From: Bacillus sp. FJAT-18017
GTDB lineage: Bacteria; Bacillota; Bacilli; Bacillales; Cytobacillaceae
Length of the DNA stretch: 64,000 bases
Assembly: GCF_001278805.1 (NCBI RefSeq)
Contig: NZ_CP012602.1
Coordinates: 3,321,501-3,385,500 of the forward strand
Reading direction: 5' to 3'
Shown here: positions 24,904-32,147 of the stretch, one piece after another
Numbering within the stretch: the stretch's first letter is position 1
How the letters are laid out: each line of letters opens with the position of its first letter
Notes under the pieces: generated by a model
The model's database searches: none
The model's input: only the letters and a program-made list of their open reading frames with translations
Told to the model about the DNA's origin: nothing
Position numbers and translations under genes: made by a program

Positions 24904-25677
24904 TTATTTTTGTTTCCCCACTGTTATACGCCATTTATCTTTCTTCGTCTTACCTTCAATAGACTGGATTTTCACTCTGCCATATCCGCGGACTGAAATC
25001 ATGTCGCCTTCACCACACTCAAAAGCCGTGTTTTCTGTAACAGCCCAATTCACCTTGGCTACTCCCTGCTGAATCAAAAGCTGGGCTTTTTGTCTGGAAA
25101 TATGGTGAATTGCCGCAAGAACAGCATCAAGTCTTAATGAACTGACGGTGGTAGTGTCTTCTGACCACGTTTCGGCAGGCATGATAGCTTCAGTCATTTT
25201 AGCTTCTGTCAGGCTTACCGAAGCCCGGCCAACTGATTCAAGCTGGCTCATTACATAGGGCGACACCTCAGACGCACAAAGAAATTGGACCTTATTGCCA
25301 TCAGCAAGGATATCGCCAAATTTTTCACGTTTCAGTCCTAGTGACATTAAGCTTCCCAGAACCTGAGGATGTTCTATTGTTACAAATTTTGAAGCGTATT
25401 TTATTTCGATTAAACTGATTTGAAAATCCTCCGAGCTGCTTAAGGCATAATCGGGAAGCAATAATGCCCTCTTTCTTTCTGCATAATCAGGGCCACCATA
25501 CAGTTCTAAACGGATATCGTTGTTATCCCCTATTAAAGATTTCAGAATATGCTGCTCTCTTGGGTCGAGAAAATCAGTAAGCCTGGGCGCATACGAATTC
25601 TCGACTGTGTCTTTCCAATTAAGGACCTGATCAATAAATTCACGTTCTTGAGGTCTGAAATGCTGATAAATATTCAT
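24904..25677 (-). CDS. ylmH: S4-domain RNA-binding protein YlmH, ribosome quality control factor
   Basis: A 257-residue protein with a C-terminal S4 domain (about residues 180-240; RLDAVLAAIHHISRQKAQLLIQQG). B. subtilis YlmH binds stalled 50S subunits and can support C-terminal tailing as an alternative to RqcP, so it belongs with RqcH, encoded at 4.2 kb. ATG at 25677 is chosen: AAGGAGT lies just upstream and MNIYQHF is a family-like start; the in-frame ATG at 25740 has no such site. It follows ylmG in the ylm cluster. Confidence 0.92.
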   Translation of the reverse strand: MNIYQHFRPQEREFIDQVLNWKDTVENSYAPRLTDFLDPREQHILKSLIGDNNDIRLELYGGPDYAERKRALLLPDYALSSSEDFQISLIEIKYASKFVTIEHPQVLGSLMSLGLKREKFGDILADGNKVQFLCASEVSPYVMSQLESVGRASVSLTEAKMTEAIMPAETWSEDTTTVSSLRLDAVLAAIHHISRQKAQLLIQQGVAKVNWAVTENTAFECGEGDMISVRGYGRVKIQSIEGKTKKDKWRITVGKQK

Positions 25678-25749
25678 TTGAGACTCCTTATGTAGTAAAC
25701 CTGCAATTAAAAAGGACTGGCTCTTTTCAAGCCAGTGCATTTTAAACTT

Positions 25750-26022
25750 TTAAAAATTGTTAGTGAGCCATCCGAATACACTTCTCAACCCAGTACTGGC
25801 CAAATTTAGGGTTATGATTGCGACAATCGGAGAAATATCAATCATGCCTAGCGGAGGGATGAACCTCCTAAATTGCTCAAGGTACGGTTCACAAATCCTC
25901 GCCAAAAATTGGCCGATTGCTGACTCACGCGCATTCGGAAACCAGGACAACAGTATATAGATAATCAATGCCCAATAATAGAGACCGATTATATTTTCAA
26001 GAATATCTAATACAAACTCCAT
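25750..26022 (-). CDS. ylmG: YggT family membrane protein YlmG
   Basis: A 90-residue protein with two hydrophobic segments and the YggT signature (SWFPNARES and FIPPLGMIDISPIVA). Family members act in division-associated membrane or cofactor processes, for instance nucleoid distribution in chloroplast homologues, but no precise activity is known in Bacillus. It lies 7 bp after sepF, within the ylm operon. Confidence 0.92.
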   Translation of the reverse strand: MEFVLDILENIIGLYYWALIIYILLSWFPNARESAIGQFLARICEPYLEQFRRFIPPLGMIDISPIVAIITLNLASTGLRSVFGWLTNNF

Positions 26023-26029
26023 TTACTCC

Positions 26030-26467
26030 TTACCACCTCGAATCTTGAAAGTCACTTTCTTGCATCAACTCGGAAATATTGCCAGAAACCTCAACATTGT
26101 CCGGAGTACAAAGGAAAATGCTTAATCCAATCTTTTGAATGTCGCCACCTATAGCATATACTGTTCCGCTAAGGAAATCGACAATCCTCTTCGCCTGATC
26201 ATGCTCAATCCTTTGAAGATTGACAACTACTGCACGCCTATTCTTCAAATGATCGGCAATTTCCTGCGCTTCGGAATACATTCTTGGCTCAATCAAAACA
26301 ACTTTAGAAGACTTCTGCACGCTCTGAAGAGAGACGACATTCTGTGTCTTCACAGCAGTCTGCTGCTTCTGGGGCCTCAACGGTTCAGGCTCTTCAATGT
26401 AATCCTCTTCCTCGTCGTATTGGTCATCCAATAAAAAGAATGTCTTGAATTTTGATTTAATGCTCAT
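26030..26467 (-). CDS. sepF: Cell division protein SepF
   Basis: A 145-residue protein with an N-terminal amphipathic helix ([10 protein letters not shown]), an acidic, proline-rich linker and a globular C-terminal domain (about 60-135). SepF tethers FtsZ filaments to the membrane and bundles them into rings, overlapping FtsA in function. The start overlaps the end of ylmE by 11 bp. ftsZ and ftsA are encoded about 10 kb upstream in the same direction. Confidence 0.95.
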   Translation of the reverse strand: MSIKSKFKTFFLLDDQYDEEEDYIEEPEPLRPQKQQTAVKTQNVVSLQSVQKSSKVVLIEPRMYSEAQEIADHLKNRRAVVVNLQRIEHDQAKRIVDFLSGTVYAIGGDIQKIGLSIFLCTPDNVEVSGNISELMQESDFQDSRW

Positions 26468-27158
26468 TTACCTGCACCTCCGTATCGTTTTTCCCCACTA
26501 GCGCTGTCCCAATCCGGATCATTGTAGCCCCTTCTTCAACAGCAAGTTCGAAATCATTTGACATCCCCATCGATAATTCCCTGCAAGGCGCGTATGGGAG
26601 ACCCATTTCCTGAACGCGGCCGCGTAACTCTCTCAGGTTTCTAAAACATTTTCTCAGAACTTCTTCTTCATCCGTAAACGGAGCCATTGTCATTAATCCC
26701 TCAACAACAATATTCTCAAACTTGACAAGCTCCGAAATGAAGTCAATTGCTGATTCAGGACTTAGACCGTGTTTGCTCTCTTCGCCAGAAACATTCACCT
26801 GTACTAGGCATTTGACAGGGCCACTCGCTCGCTTATTGATTTCTTCGGCCAAAGATAGCCTGTCCAGTGAGTGGATATAATCCGCTTTGCCAATGACAGC
26901 CTTGACCTTTCTCGTTTGCAGTGTGCCAATAAAATGAAATGCCGCCCTGCCTTCAAGGTGTTCCCATTTGGCAAGAAGCCCGTCATCGCGGTTTTCACCG
27001 ATATCTGTAAGCCCCGCTTCCACTGCTTCGATTGCTCTCTCTATACTGACATATTTAGTTACAGCAATAATCCTAATATCCCCTGGGTCTCTTTCAGCCC
27101 TTTGGCAAGCATCTTTTACTCTTGCCTGAATATCCCTGAGGTTTTTAGCTACTTCCAT
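26457..27158 (-). CDS. ylmE: PLP homeostasis protein, YggS/YlmE family
   Basis: A 233-residue PLP-binding TIM-barrel protein. The PLP lysine lies in [22 protein letters not shown] and FIGTLQTRK are recognisable versions of family motifs. YggS/PROSC proteins bind pyridoxal phosphate and influence amino-acid and vitamin B6 balance without a known reaction. GENR is slightly changed from the usual GENYVQE. Start and pgeF stop share one base (TAATG). Confidence 0.93.
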   Translation of the reverse strand: MEVAKNLRDIQARVKDACQRAERDPGDIRIIAVTKYVSIERAIEAVEAGLTDIGENRDDGLLAKWEHLEGRAAFHFIGTLQTRKVKAVIGKADYIHSLDRLSLAEEINKRASGPVKCLVQVNVSGEESKHGLSPESAIDFISELVKFENIVVEGLMTMAPFTDEEEVLRKCFRNLRELRGRVQEMGLPYAPCRELSMGMSNDFELAVEEGATMIRIGTALVGKNDTEVQVNEH

Positions 27159-27985
27159 TACTTCTTGGCACCCTCTCTCCAGCCTATGAATCCAACCATC
27201 CTCCCAGTCTTGCCTAAATCCCGGCGATGAGAGAAAAAGCTTCCTGAATCACAGCTGGAACAATAGTTACTAATTGTTATGTTCTTTTCCGGTATGCCGC
27301 TCTCAAGGAGAAGCTGCCGGTTCATCTCTTTCAAGTCTAAGCCATATTGGCCTGTACTAATCTGATTATATGGCTTTTTTTCGACATGTTCCAGTCTCTT
27401 CTTTACAAAAGATAAAACATAATCATCTACAATATAACATTTTTCGCAAATAGATGGGCCAATAGCAGCCAGGATATCTGACGGTTTAATTCCCTCAGCC
27501 TTCCATGCCTTCACCATTTCCGGCCCTATCCCTGATACCGTGCCTTTCCATCCGGCATGGGCGACGCCGGCCATCTTGAATTCCGGAGCAATGAAATAAA
27601 TCGGAACACAATCAGCAAAGCAGAGTGAAAGCAATAGGCCGGTTTCATTTGTATAAAATCCATCTGTATCTTTGACAGAGCTTGTATATTCATCCGCACC
27701 TTTTCCCATGTGGGAACGGGCAGCCTTTACTATATTGGCGCCATGAGTTTGTTCCGCGCAAACCCATGATTCAAGAGGAAATCCTACAATATTAGCAATA
27801 ATTTCTCTGTTTTTCACTACGCTACCCTGATCATCGCCAACATGGTAGCCGGTATTCAGACTCATAAAAGGCGATTGGCTTACGCCGCCATTTTTTGAAG
27901 AAAAGCCAGCAACGAGGCCAGGAAACTTTTCCATCCATTGCTCTAAAACAAAAACCGTTCCTTCTTTGGAGATAAATGGTTCCAT
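27158..27985 (-). CDS. pgeF: Purine nucleoside phosphorylase / laccase-fold protein YfiH family (YlmD)
   Basis: A 275-residue member of the YfiH (DUF152, Cu-oxidase_4) family. Metal-binding signatures are AEQTHGANI, FADCVPIYF, and VAHAGWKGTV, giving the conserved His-Cys-His site. Family members were called polyphenol oxidases; characterised bacterial homologues act on adenosine and other purine nucleosides, and PgeF has also been linked to peptidoglycan editing in E. coli. The start has AAGGGAGC upstream, but that SD lies in a 10-bp stem (27990-28027). Confidence 0.9.
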   Translation of the reverse strand: MEPFISKEGTVFVLEQWMEKFPGLVAGFSSKNGGVSQSPFMSLNTGYHVGDDQGSVVKNREIIANIVGFPLESWVCAEQTHGANIVKAARSHMGKGADEYTSSVKDTDGFYTNETGLLLSLCFADCVPIYFIAPEFKMAGVAHAGWKGTVSGIGPEMVKAWKAEGIKPSDILAAIGPSICEKCYIVDDYVLSFVKKRLEHVEKKPYNQISTGQYGLDLKEMNRQLLLESGIPEKNITISNYCSSCDSGSFFSHRRDLGKTGRMVGFIGWREGAKK

Positions 27986-27989
27986 GGTG

Positions 27990-28027
27990 GCTCCCTTGTT
28001 TTTTTCTCTAGTGTATCACAAGGGAGC
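27990..28027 (-). promoter_or_regulatory. Hairpin sequestering the pgeF Shine-Dalgarno sequence
   Basis: On the minus strand GCTCCCTTGT (28018-28027) is the perfect complement of ACAAGGGAGC (27990-27999), with an 18-base loop. The second arm contains the pgeF SD (AAGGGAG) and ends four bases before the ATG. No U-run follows on this strand, so it does not look like a terminator there; on the plus strand it is followed by TTTTTGC. Confidence 0.65.
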
Positions 28028-28047
28028 TTTTTGCGGAACTGCAGAAC

Positions 28048-28326
28048 TCAACTAACGGTGTTTTCTTCCTCTTGTGCAGACTTTTCTCTTAACCCAGCTG
28101 TCCTGACCAAAATAACATCCTCTCCAATTTTCAATATATTCGGCCAGGGAATAATCATATCTTCATCCTTCCCGAAAAGCCCCAATACTTTGCCTGTTCC
28201 TCCAATAACAACGGATTGGATCTTCCCGGAAGCCAGGTTGATATCTATATCTGTGATATTGCCAAGCTTCTTCCCATCAGCAACATTGATGACATCCTTC
28301 ATCTGAAAATCTGATATACGAATCAT
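28048..28326 (-). CDS. ylmC: YlmC/YmxH family sporulation-associated protein (PRC barrel)
   Basis: A 92-residue PRC-barrel-like protein (SDFQMKDVINVADGKKLGNITDIDINLASGKI). YlmC and YmxH are paralogues in endospore formers, and expression of such genes during sporulation is known, but no molecular role is established. It lies between sigG and pgeF as in B. subtilis, here separated from sigG by a 620-bp gap that holds repeat array B. Confidence 0.9.
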   Translation of the reverse strand: MIRISDFQMKDVINVADGKKLGNITDIDINLASGKIQSVVIGGTGKVLGLFGKDEDMIIPWPNILKIGEDVILVRTAGLREKSAQEEENTVS

Positions 28327-28455
28327 CTTTACCCACTCCTGTCCTGTTCTATTAAGAATATATGTTCAATGGGCTCGTCTATTGAGGGATTTAAATAAAA
28401 AGATGAAATTTATACTATATCGGGTCAACTTAAGTTTTTGGCTGTTTTGCTTTAA

Positions 28456-28653
28456 TGAATGACAGTTTGAGCTCCTGACAAACATGAAATGTCACTCATG
28501 GTATTTTGAATAACATTTTGACCTCCTGACAAACATGAAATGTCACTCATCGCCTCTATGAATGACATTTTGACCTCCTGGCAAACCCGAAATGTCACTC
28601 ATCGCCTCTATGAATGACATTTTAACCTCCTGGAACACGTGAAATGTTACTCA
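28456..28653. repeat. Tandem palindromic repeat array B: four 43-bp units, 51/52-bp period
   Basis: Units start at 28456, 28507, 28559 and 28611 and are each 43 bp. Arms are TGAATGACATTT and AAATGTCACTCA, which pair at 11 of 12 positions; the A:C mismatch becomes a G:U pair on the minus strand. The core is TGACCTCCTG(G/A)CAAAC-like. The first linker is 8 bp, the other two 9 bp (two of them TCGCCTCTA). The array lies between ylmC and sigG. Arrays A and C share arm design and pitch but not core sequence. Confidence 0.92.
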
Positions 28654-28739
28654 TTTTTAGCTAAGGTTGTTTTATAGGATAAAGATGTTTATTTTAAAAA
28701 ATGTCTTCGTAAACTAATTGCTTTTAGGAAAGAAATTTT

Positions 28740-28865
28740 ATGGAACCAAGTTGATTGTAGCGGAAGGCGGGAAGACTCGTTCGAAAATGCAAAAAGCGCA
28801 TTTTCTCCTGCGATTATTATTCTTGGAATCTTCCCACTGAAGAGTGGAGATCAACGGACTTTTGT
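28740..28865. repeat. Imperfect fold-back element in the ylmC-sigG gap
   Basis: The two ends carry related inverted sequence: GTTGAT with GGGAAGACTC 18 bases in, and on the other side GTTGAT with GGGAAGATTC on the opposite strand. A perfect internal stem GAAAATGC/GCATTTTC (28783-28805) has the same arms as the hairpin of dispersed repeat copy 1. A 60-codon ORF across it has no recognisable product. It is probably a decayed dispersed element. Confidence 0.45.
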
Positions 28866-28922
28866 ACCAAATACAGAGATAATCACACCTCTCTTTTGGT
28901 TTAATCATTGAAATCAACAAAT

Positions 28923-28950
28923 TTAAAAGCTGCCCCTAGAGGCAGCTTAG
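28923..28950 (-). terminator. Terminator of sigG
   Basis: On the minus strand AAGCTGCC (28941-28948) pairs with GGCAGCTT (28927-28934) across a short loop, followed by TTAAATTT. The stem starts at the sigG stop codon. Confidence 0.8.
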
Positions 28951-29726
28951 CTTTGGATGTTCTTATTCATTTGTTTGATCGCAGCCTTTTCAAGCCTGGA
29001 GACTTGGGCTTGTGAGATACCTATTTCTTCGGCAACCTCCATTTGGGTTTTCCCCTGGAAAAAGCGTTTTCGCAAGATAAGCTTTTCCCTTTCGTTCAGG
29101 CGCCGCATCCCTTCTTTAAGGGCAATTTCTTCAATCCAATTTGAATCTTTATTCCGTTCATCACTGAGCTGATCCATGACAAAGATTGGATCTCCGCCAT
29201 CATTGTAGATGGGCTCGAATAATGAAACAGGGTCCTGGATGGCATCCAGTGCAAAAACGATTTCTTCATGAGGTACTTCGAGTACCCTGGCAATTTCTTC
29301 GGCTGTCGGTTCCCTTGAGGTTTCACTCATCAGCCTTTCTCTTACCTGGAGGGCTTTGTAGGCAATATCCCTCAGCGACCTTGAAACACGAATTGGGTTA
29401 TTGTCACGCAAGTAGCGGCGGATTTCCCCAATAATCATTGGAACTGCATAAGTTGAAAACTTTACATTTTGACCAAGATCAAAATTATCAATCGATTTCA
29501 TCAGGCCGATACAGCCCACTTGAAACAGGTCATCAACGAATTCGCCACGGTTGTTGAAACGCTGGATGACGCTTAACACAAGCCGCAAATTCCCGTTGAC
29601 CAGCTTTTCCCTTGCGGATATGTCCCCTTCTTGCATTTCCTTGAAAAGCAAACGCATTTCTTCGTTTTTCAATACCGGAAGTTTGGACGTATCAACACCG
29701 CAAATTTCAACTTTATTCCGAGTCAA
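28947..29726 (-). CDS. sigG: RNA polymerase sporulation sigma factor SigG
   Basis: A 259-residue sigma-70 family protein, nearly identical to B. subtilis sigma-G at its start (NKVEICGVDTSKLPVLKNEEM). Region 2 (FVDDLFQVGCIGLMKSIDNFD, KFSTYAVPMIIGEIRRYLRDN) and region 4 (EVAEEIGISQAQVSRLEKAA) are complete. It directs late forespore transcription. The initiator appears to be TTG at 29726 with AAGGAGGG upstream. It follows sigE after 184 bp, room for its own promoter as well as readthrough. Confidence 0.97.
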   Translation of the reverse strand: MTRNKVEICGVDTSKLPVLKNEEMRLLFKEMQEGDISAREKLVNGNLRLVLSVIQRFNNRGEFVDDLFQVGCIGLMKSIDNFDLGQNVKFSTYAVPMIIGEIRRYLRDNNPIRVSRSLRDIAYKALQVRERLMSETSREPTAEEIARVLEVPHEEIVFALDAIQDPVSLFEPIYNDGGDPIFVMDQLSDERNKDSNWIEEIALKEGMRRLNEREKLILRKRFFQGKTQMEVAEEIGISQAQVSRLEKAAIKQMNKNIQS

Positions 29727-29910
29727 TGCCTTTTCCCTCCTTACAGGAGCTGCTGTTCAAAAAACAGTATCTCCGCGGAAAGGAAAAATATGCAGGCACT
29801 CATGCCTCTGGTACCACGTTCAATTAACTCAAGCCAAGTCCTATAAGGAATTAATGGAAAAAATTTTTTTTGAAAAAGACAGCATTTTTAAAATCACTTT
29901 ATCAAATTCA

Positions 29911-30630
29911 TTAAACCATTTTATTGAATTCTTTCCTTAGGCGTTTTATGATTCTTTTTTCCAGCCTTGAAATATAGGATTGAGATATCCCAAGCATATC
30001 AGCGACATCCTTCTGAGTTTTCTCTTCTCCATTCACAAGTCCGAATCGAAGCTCCATAATTTGCTTTTCCCTGTCTGATAATTGATGAAGTGCTTTGGCG
30101 AGAAGTTTTCTGTCTACATTTGCTTCTAGATCCTTTGTGATAATATCCTCATCTGTCCCCAAAACATCCGATAACAGCAGCTCATTTCCATCCCAATCAA
30201 TATTCAGCGGTTCATCAAAAGAAACCTCTGAACGGATTTTATTGTTTCTTCTTAGGAACATCAGAATTTCGTTTTCGATGCACCGCGAAGCGTATGTAGC
30301 AAGCTTGATTTTTTTCTCGGGATTGAATGTATTGACTGCTTTGATCAGCCCTATTGTTCCTATCGAAATCAAGTCTTCAATGTTAATACCGGTGTTTTCA
30401 AATTTGCGTGCAATGTACACGACAAGGCGCAAATTACGCTCAATCAGGATTGACCTTGCTGCTTTATCACCGCCAGGGAGTTTTTTTAGGAGAACTTCCT
30501 CCTCATCCTTACTAAGCGGCGGGGGAAGGGCTTCACTGCCTCCTATATAGTAGACCTCATCCTTTTTTATACCAAGCTTGATTAACAGTCTGGTCCAATA
30601 ATAGGATATTCGTAGTTTCCATTTACTCAA
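29911..30630 (-). CDS. sigE: RNA polymerase sporulation sigma factor SigE (precursor)
   Basis: A 239-residue sigma-70 factor with the N-terminal pro-sequence (hydrophobic, basic, about 27 residues, ending near [16 protein letters not shown]) removed by SpoIIGA. Region 2 ([39 protein letters not shown]) and region 4 ([19 protein letters not shown]) are intact. Sigma-E drives early mother-cell gene expression. TTG at 30630 is the likely start, preceded by GGAGG. It forms the spoIIG operon with spoIIGA, 45 bp upstream. Confidence 0.97.
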   Translation of the reverse strand: MSKWKLRISYYWTRLLIKLGIKKDEVYYIGGSEALPPPLSKDEEEVLLKKLPGGDKAARSILIERNLRLVVYIARKFENTGINIEDLISIGTIGLIKAVNTFNPEKKIKLATYASRCIENEILMFLRRNNKIRSEVSFDEPLNIDWDGNELLLSDVLGTDEDIITKDLEANVDRKLLAKALHQLSDREKQIMELRFGLVNGEEKTQKDVADMLGISQSYISRLEKRIIKRLRKEFNKMV

Positions 30631-30675
30631 AGTGTCTTCCTCCTTCTAAATTATGTATCTGTGAGTATATTTATA

Positions 30676-31611
30676 TTAACTTGCTACACCGGGCCCATTA
30701 TCGGGTACTCCGGACAGCAGTTTCGGATGGACAATGCATTCAAAGGAGCCATCAGCAGATAGCTTTTGCATAGTGAAGGATACAAGAGCCTTCGTTGTTG
30801 TAAATGACTGCCCGTTTGCATGAATTGAAACTTTATCAGGCCTTATTGCAACGACCATCTGATGCTCTTGTCCAACTACTGAGTAAGGAACTATTCTCAT
30901 CCGGCCTTCCCACCCCTCAGGGATGGCTTTTTCACTGTTAATCATTTCATCAGCTGAAGCTGTAAACATCTTAAAACTTTGAGGCAATTCCTCGATTCTT
31001 TCCTTTATGGATGCAAACATGACAGGCAGCCGTGACAAAGGATCATAAAGCTGATTGCCACTGTCTACCAGACCGGAGAAATGATAACACTGTTCGTTGA
31101 TAGTTATTTCTACAGTTACGAGCTGATCGTATTTGATTTTTGCCATTTCAATGTTTCCAATGCGATTTTTTGAGAAATGCCAAGCAATCGGAAAGCCGAG
31201 TACAATGAACAGCCAACTGACCGGGTCCCCCAGCCCCGCAGAAGCCGATGCAAGGAATTCGGAAGCAGCTCCCTCTGCAGTTTGGAAATAATAATGGGCG
31301 CCCATTAGCGCTCCGCCTATCAGGAAAGTTGAAAAGTATAAGGCCAGGAGTGCTGAAAAGAAAAATTTCAATTGTCTGTACCCAAATGTAGCGAGTACCA
31401 TCAGGATCGAGAATGCAAATTTCGTTAACGGATGGGTTGCATAGTAGCCAATTGAAGTGAAATGAAGCAGAATGATCAAGGAACCTAGAAGACCACCGGC
31501 AGCAAGCCGCCACATACTGACTCGACATTTTATAATCAGCGCGGCAAGACTAAGCAAAAGGCAATCAAATAAAAAGTTCAAAGCCCATATAACATCCAGA
31601 TAAACAGTCAC
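30676..31611 (-). CDS. spoIIGA: Sigma-E processing peptidase SpoIIGA
   Basis: A 311-residue membrane aspartic protease. The N-terminal half has about five hydrophobic segments; the cytosolic C-terminal half has the aspartic-protease DSG motif in SGLVDSGNQLYDPLS. It matures pro-sigma-E in the mother cell after a forespore signal through SpoIIR. GTG at 31611 is the start, with AAAGGAGGA upstream. The region to ftsZ, which in B. subtilis carries bpr and bpf, is here filled by cstA-lytT-lytS. Confidence 0.95.
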   Translation of the reverse strand: MTVYLDVIWALNFLFDCLLLSLAALIIKCRVSMWRLAAGGLLGSLIILLHFTSIGYYATHPLTKFAFSILMVLATFGYRQLKFFFSALLALYFSTFLIGGALMGAHYYFQTAEGAASEFLASASAGLGDPVSWLFIVLGFPIAWHFSKNRIGNIEMAKIKYDQLVTVEITINEQCYHFSGLVDSGNQLYDPLSRLPVMFASIKERIEELPQSFKMFTASADEMINSEKAIPEGWEGRMRIVPYSVVGQEHQMVVAIRPDKVSIHANGQSFTTTKALVSFTMQKLSADGSFECIVHPKLLSGVPDNGPGVAS

Positions 31612-32052
31612 ACGCTCCTCCTTTCTCCCACTCTTAACGGGAAGTAGAACCCCACCTCAAGATTCAAAGGTAAACAAGAACATTAGCGGGGAATAACAGC
31701 CCGTAAAGATCTGATTGATGAACTTAGATTTTTCTTGAAGCCGCTGGCTTTGGAAAAACCAATCCCGCTTTGCGCGAGACTAACCATCAGTGAAGGTTGG
31801 CAACCCCCAACTGAAGGAAGGTTCACTTAATTAGACCTTAACTTAGGGAACCGTGTTCTGTTTACGAAAAAGTATAGCCTATCTGAGAGTTGGAAGTGTG
31901 TCACTTCCTGTATGTGAAATTAAGGAAATTTCAGCTGATGTATGCAGTTTTTGTCAGTATTCCTGATAGGTTTAGCAGGAAAGCTCTTTTGGATTTTTTC
32001 TCAATGGAGATATTGGTGCAAGGGGAAATTAGAAGTTATACAGAAATAACGG
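31612..32052. other. Non-coding gap upstream of spoIIGA
   Basis: No convincing gene is seen in these roughly 440 bases. The spoIIG promoter should lie here; in B. subtilis it is a Spo0A-dependent sigma-A promoter with long spacing, but I could not pick clear 0A boxes. A stretch at about 31740-31850 has two AACCTTC copies on the minus strand and C-rich inverted pieces, possibly a fragment of a repeat. Confidence 0.4.
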
Positions 32053-32092
32053 AAAAAGAACCGGGTTCATTCCCGGTTCTTTTTCTCGTAAT
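32050..32092 (-). terminator. Terminator of cstA
   Basis: A perfect 13-bp stem AAAAAGAACCGGG (32053-32065) / CCCGGTTCTTTTT (32072-32084) with a 6-base loop. A and T runs on both sides make it work in either direction. It lies 64-96 bases past the cstA stop. Confidence 0.9.
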
Positions 32093-32147
32093 TTTTTGTA
32101 CCTCAGCCAGGAGAAATTTTCATCCGGCTTATAAAAGCTTAAAATAC

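Noticed and set aside
28738..28920. Small 60-residue ORF on the minus strand
   Set aside because: It crosses a fold-back element, has no SD I could find and no recognisable protein features.
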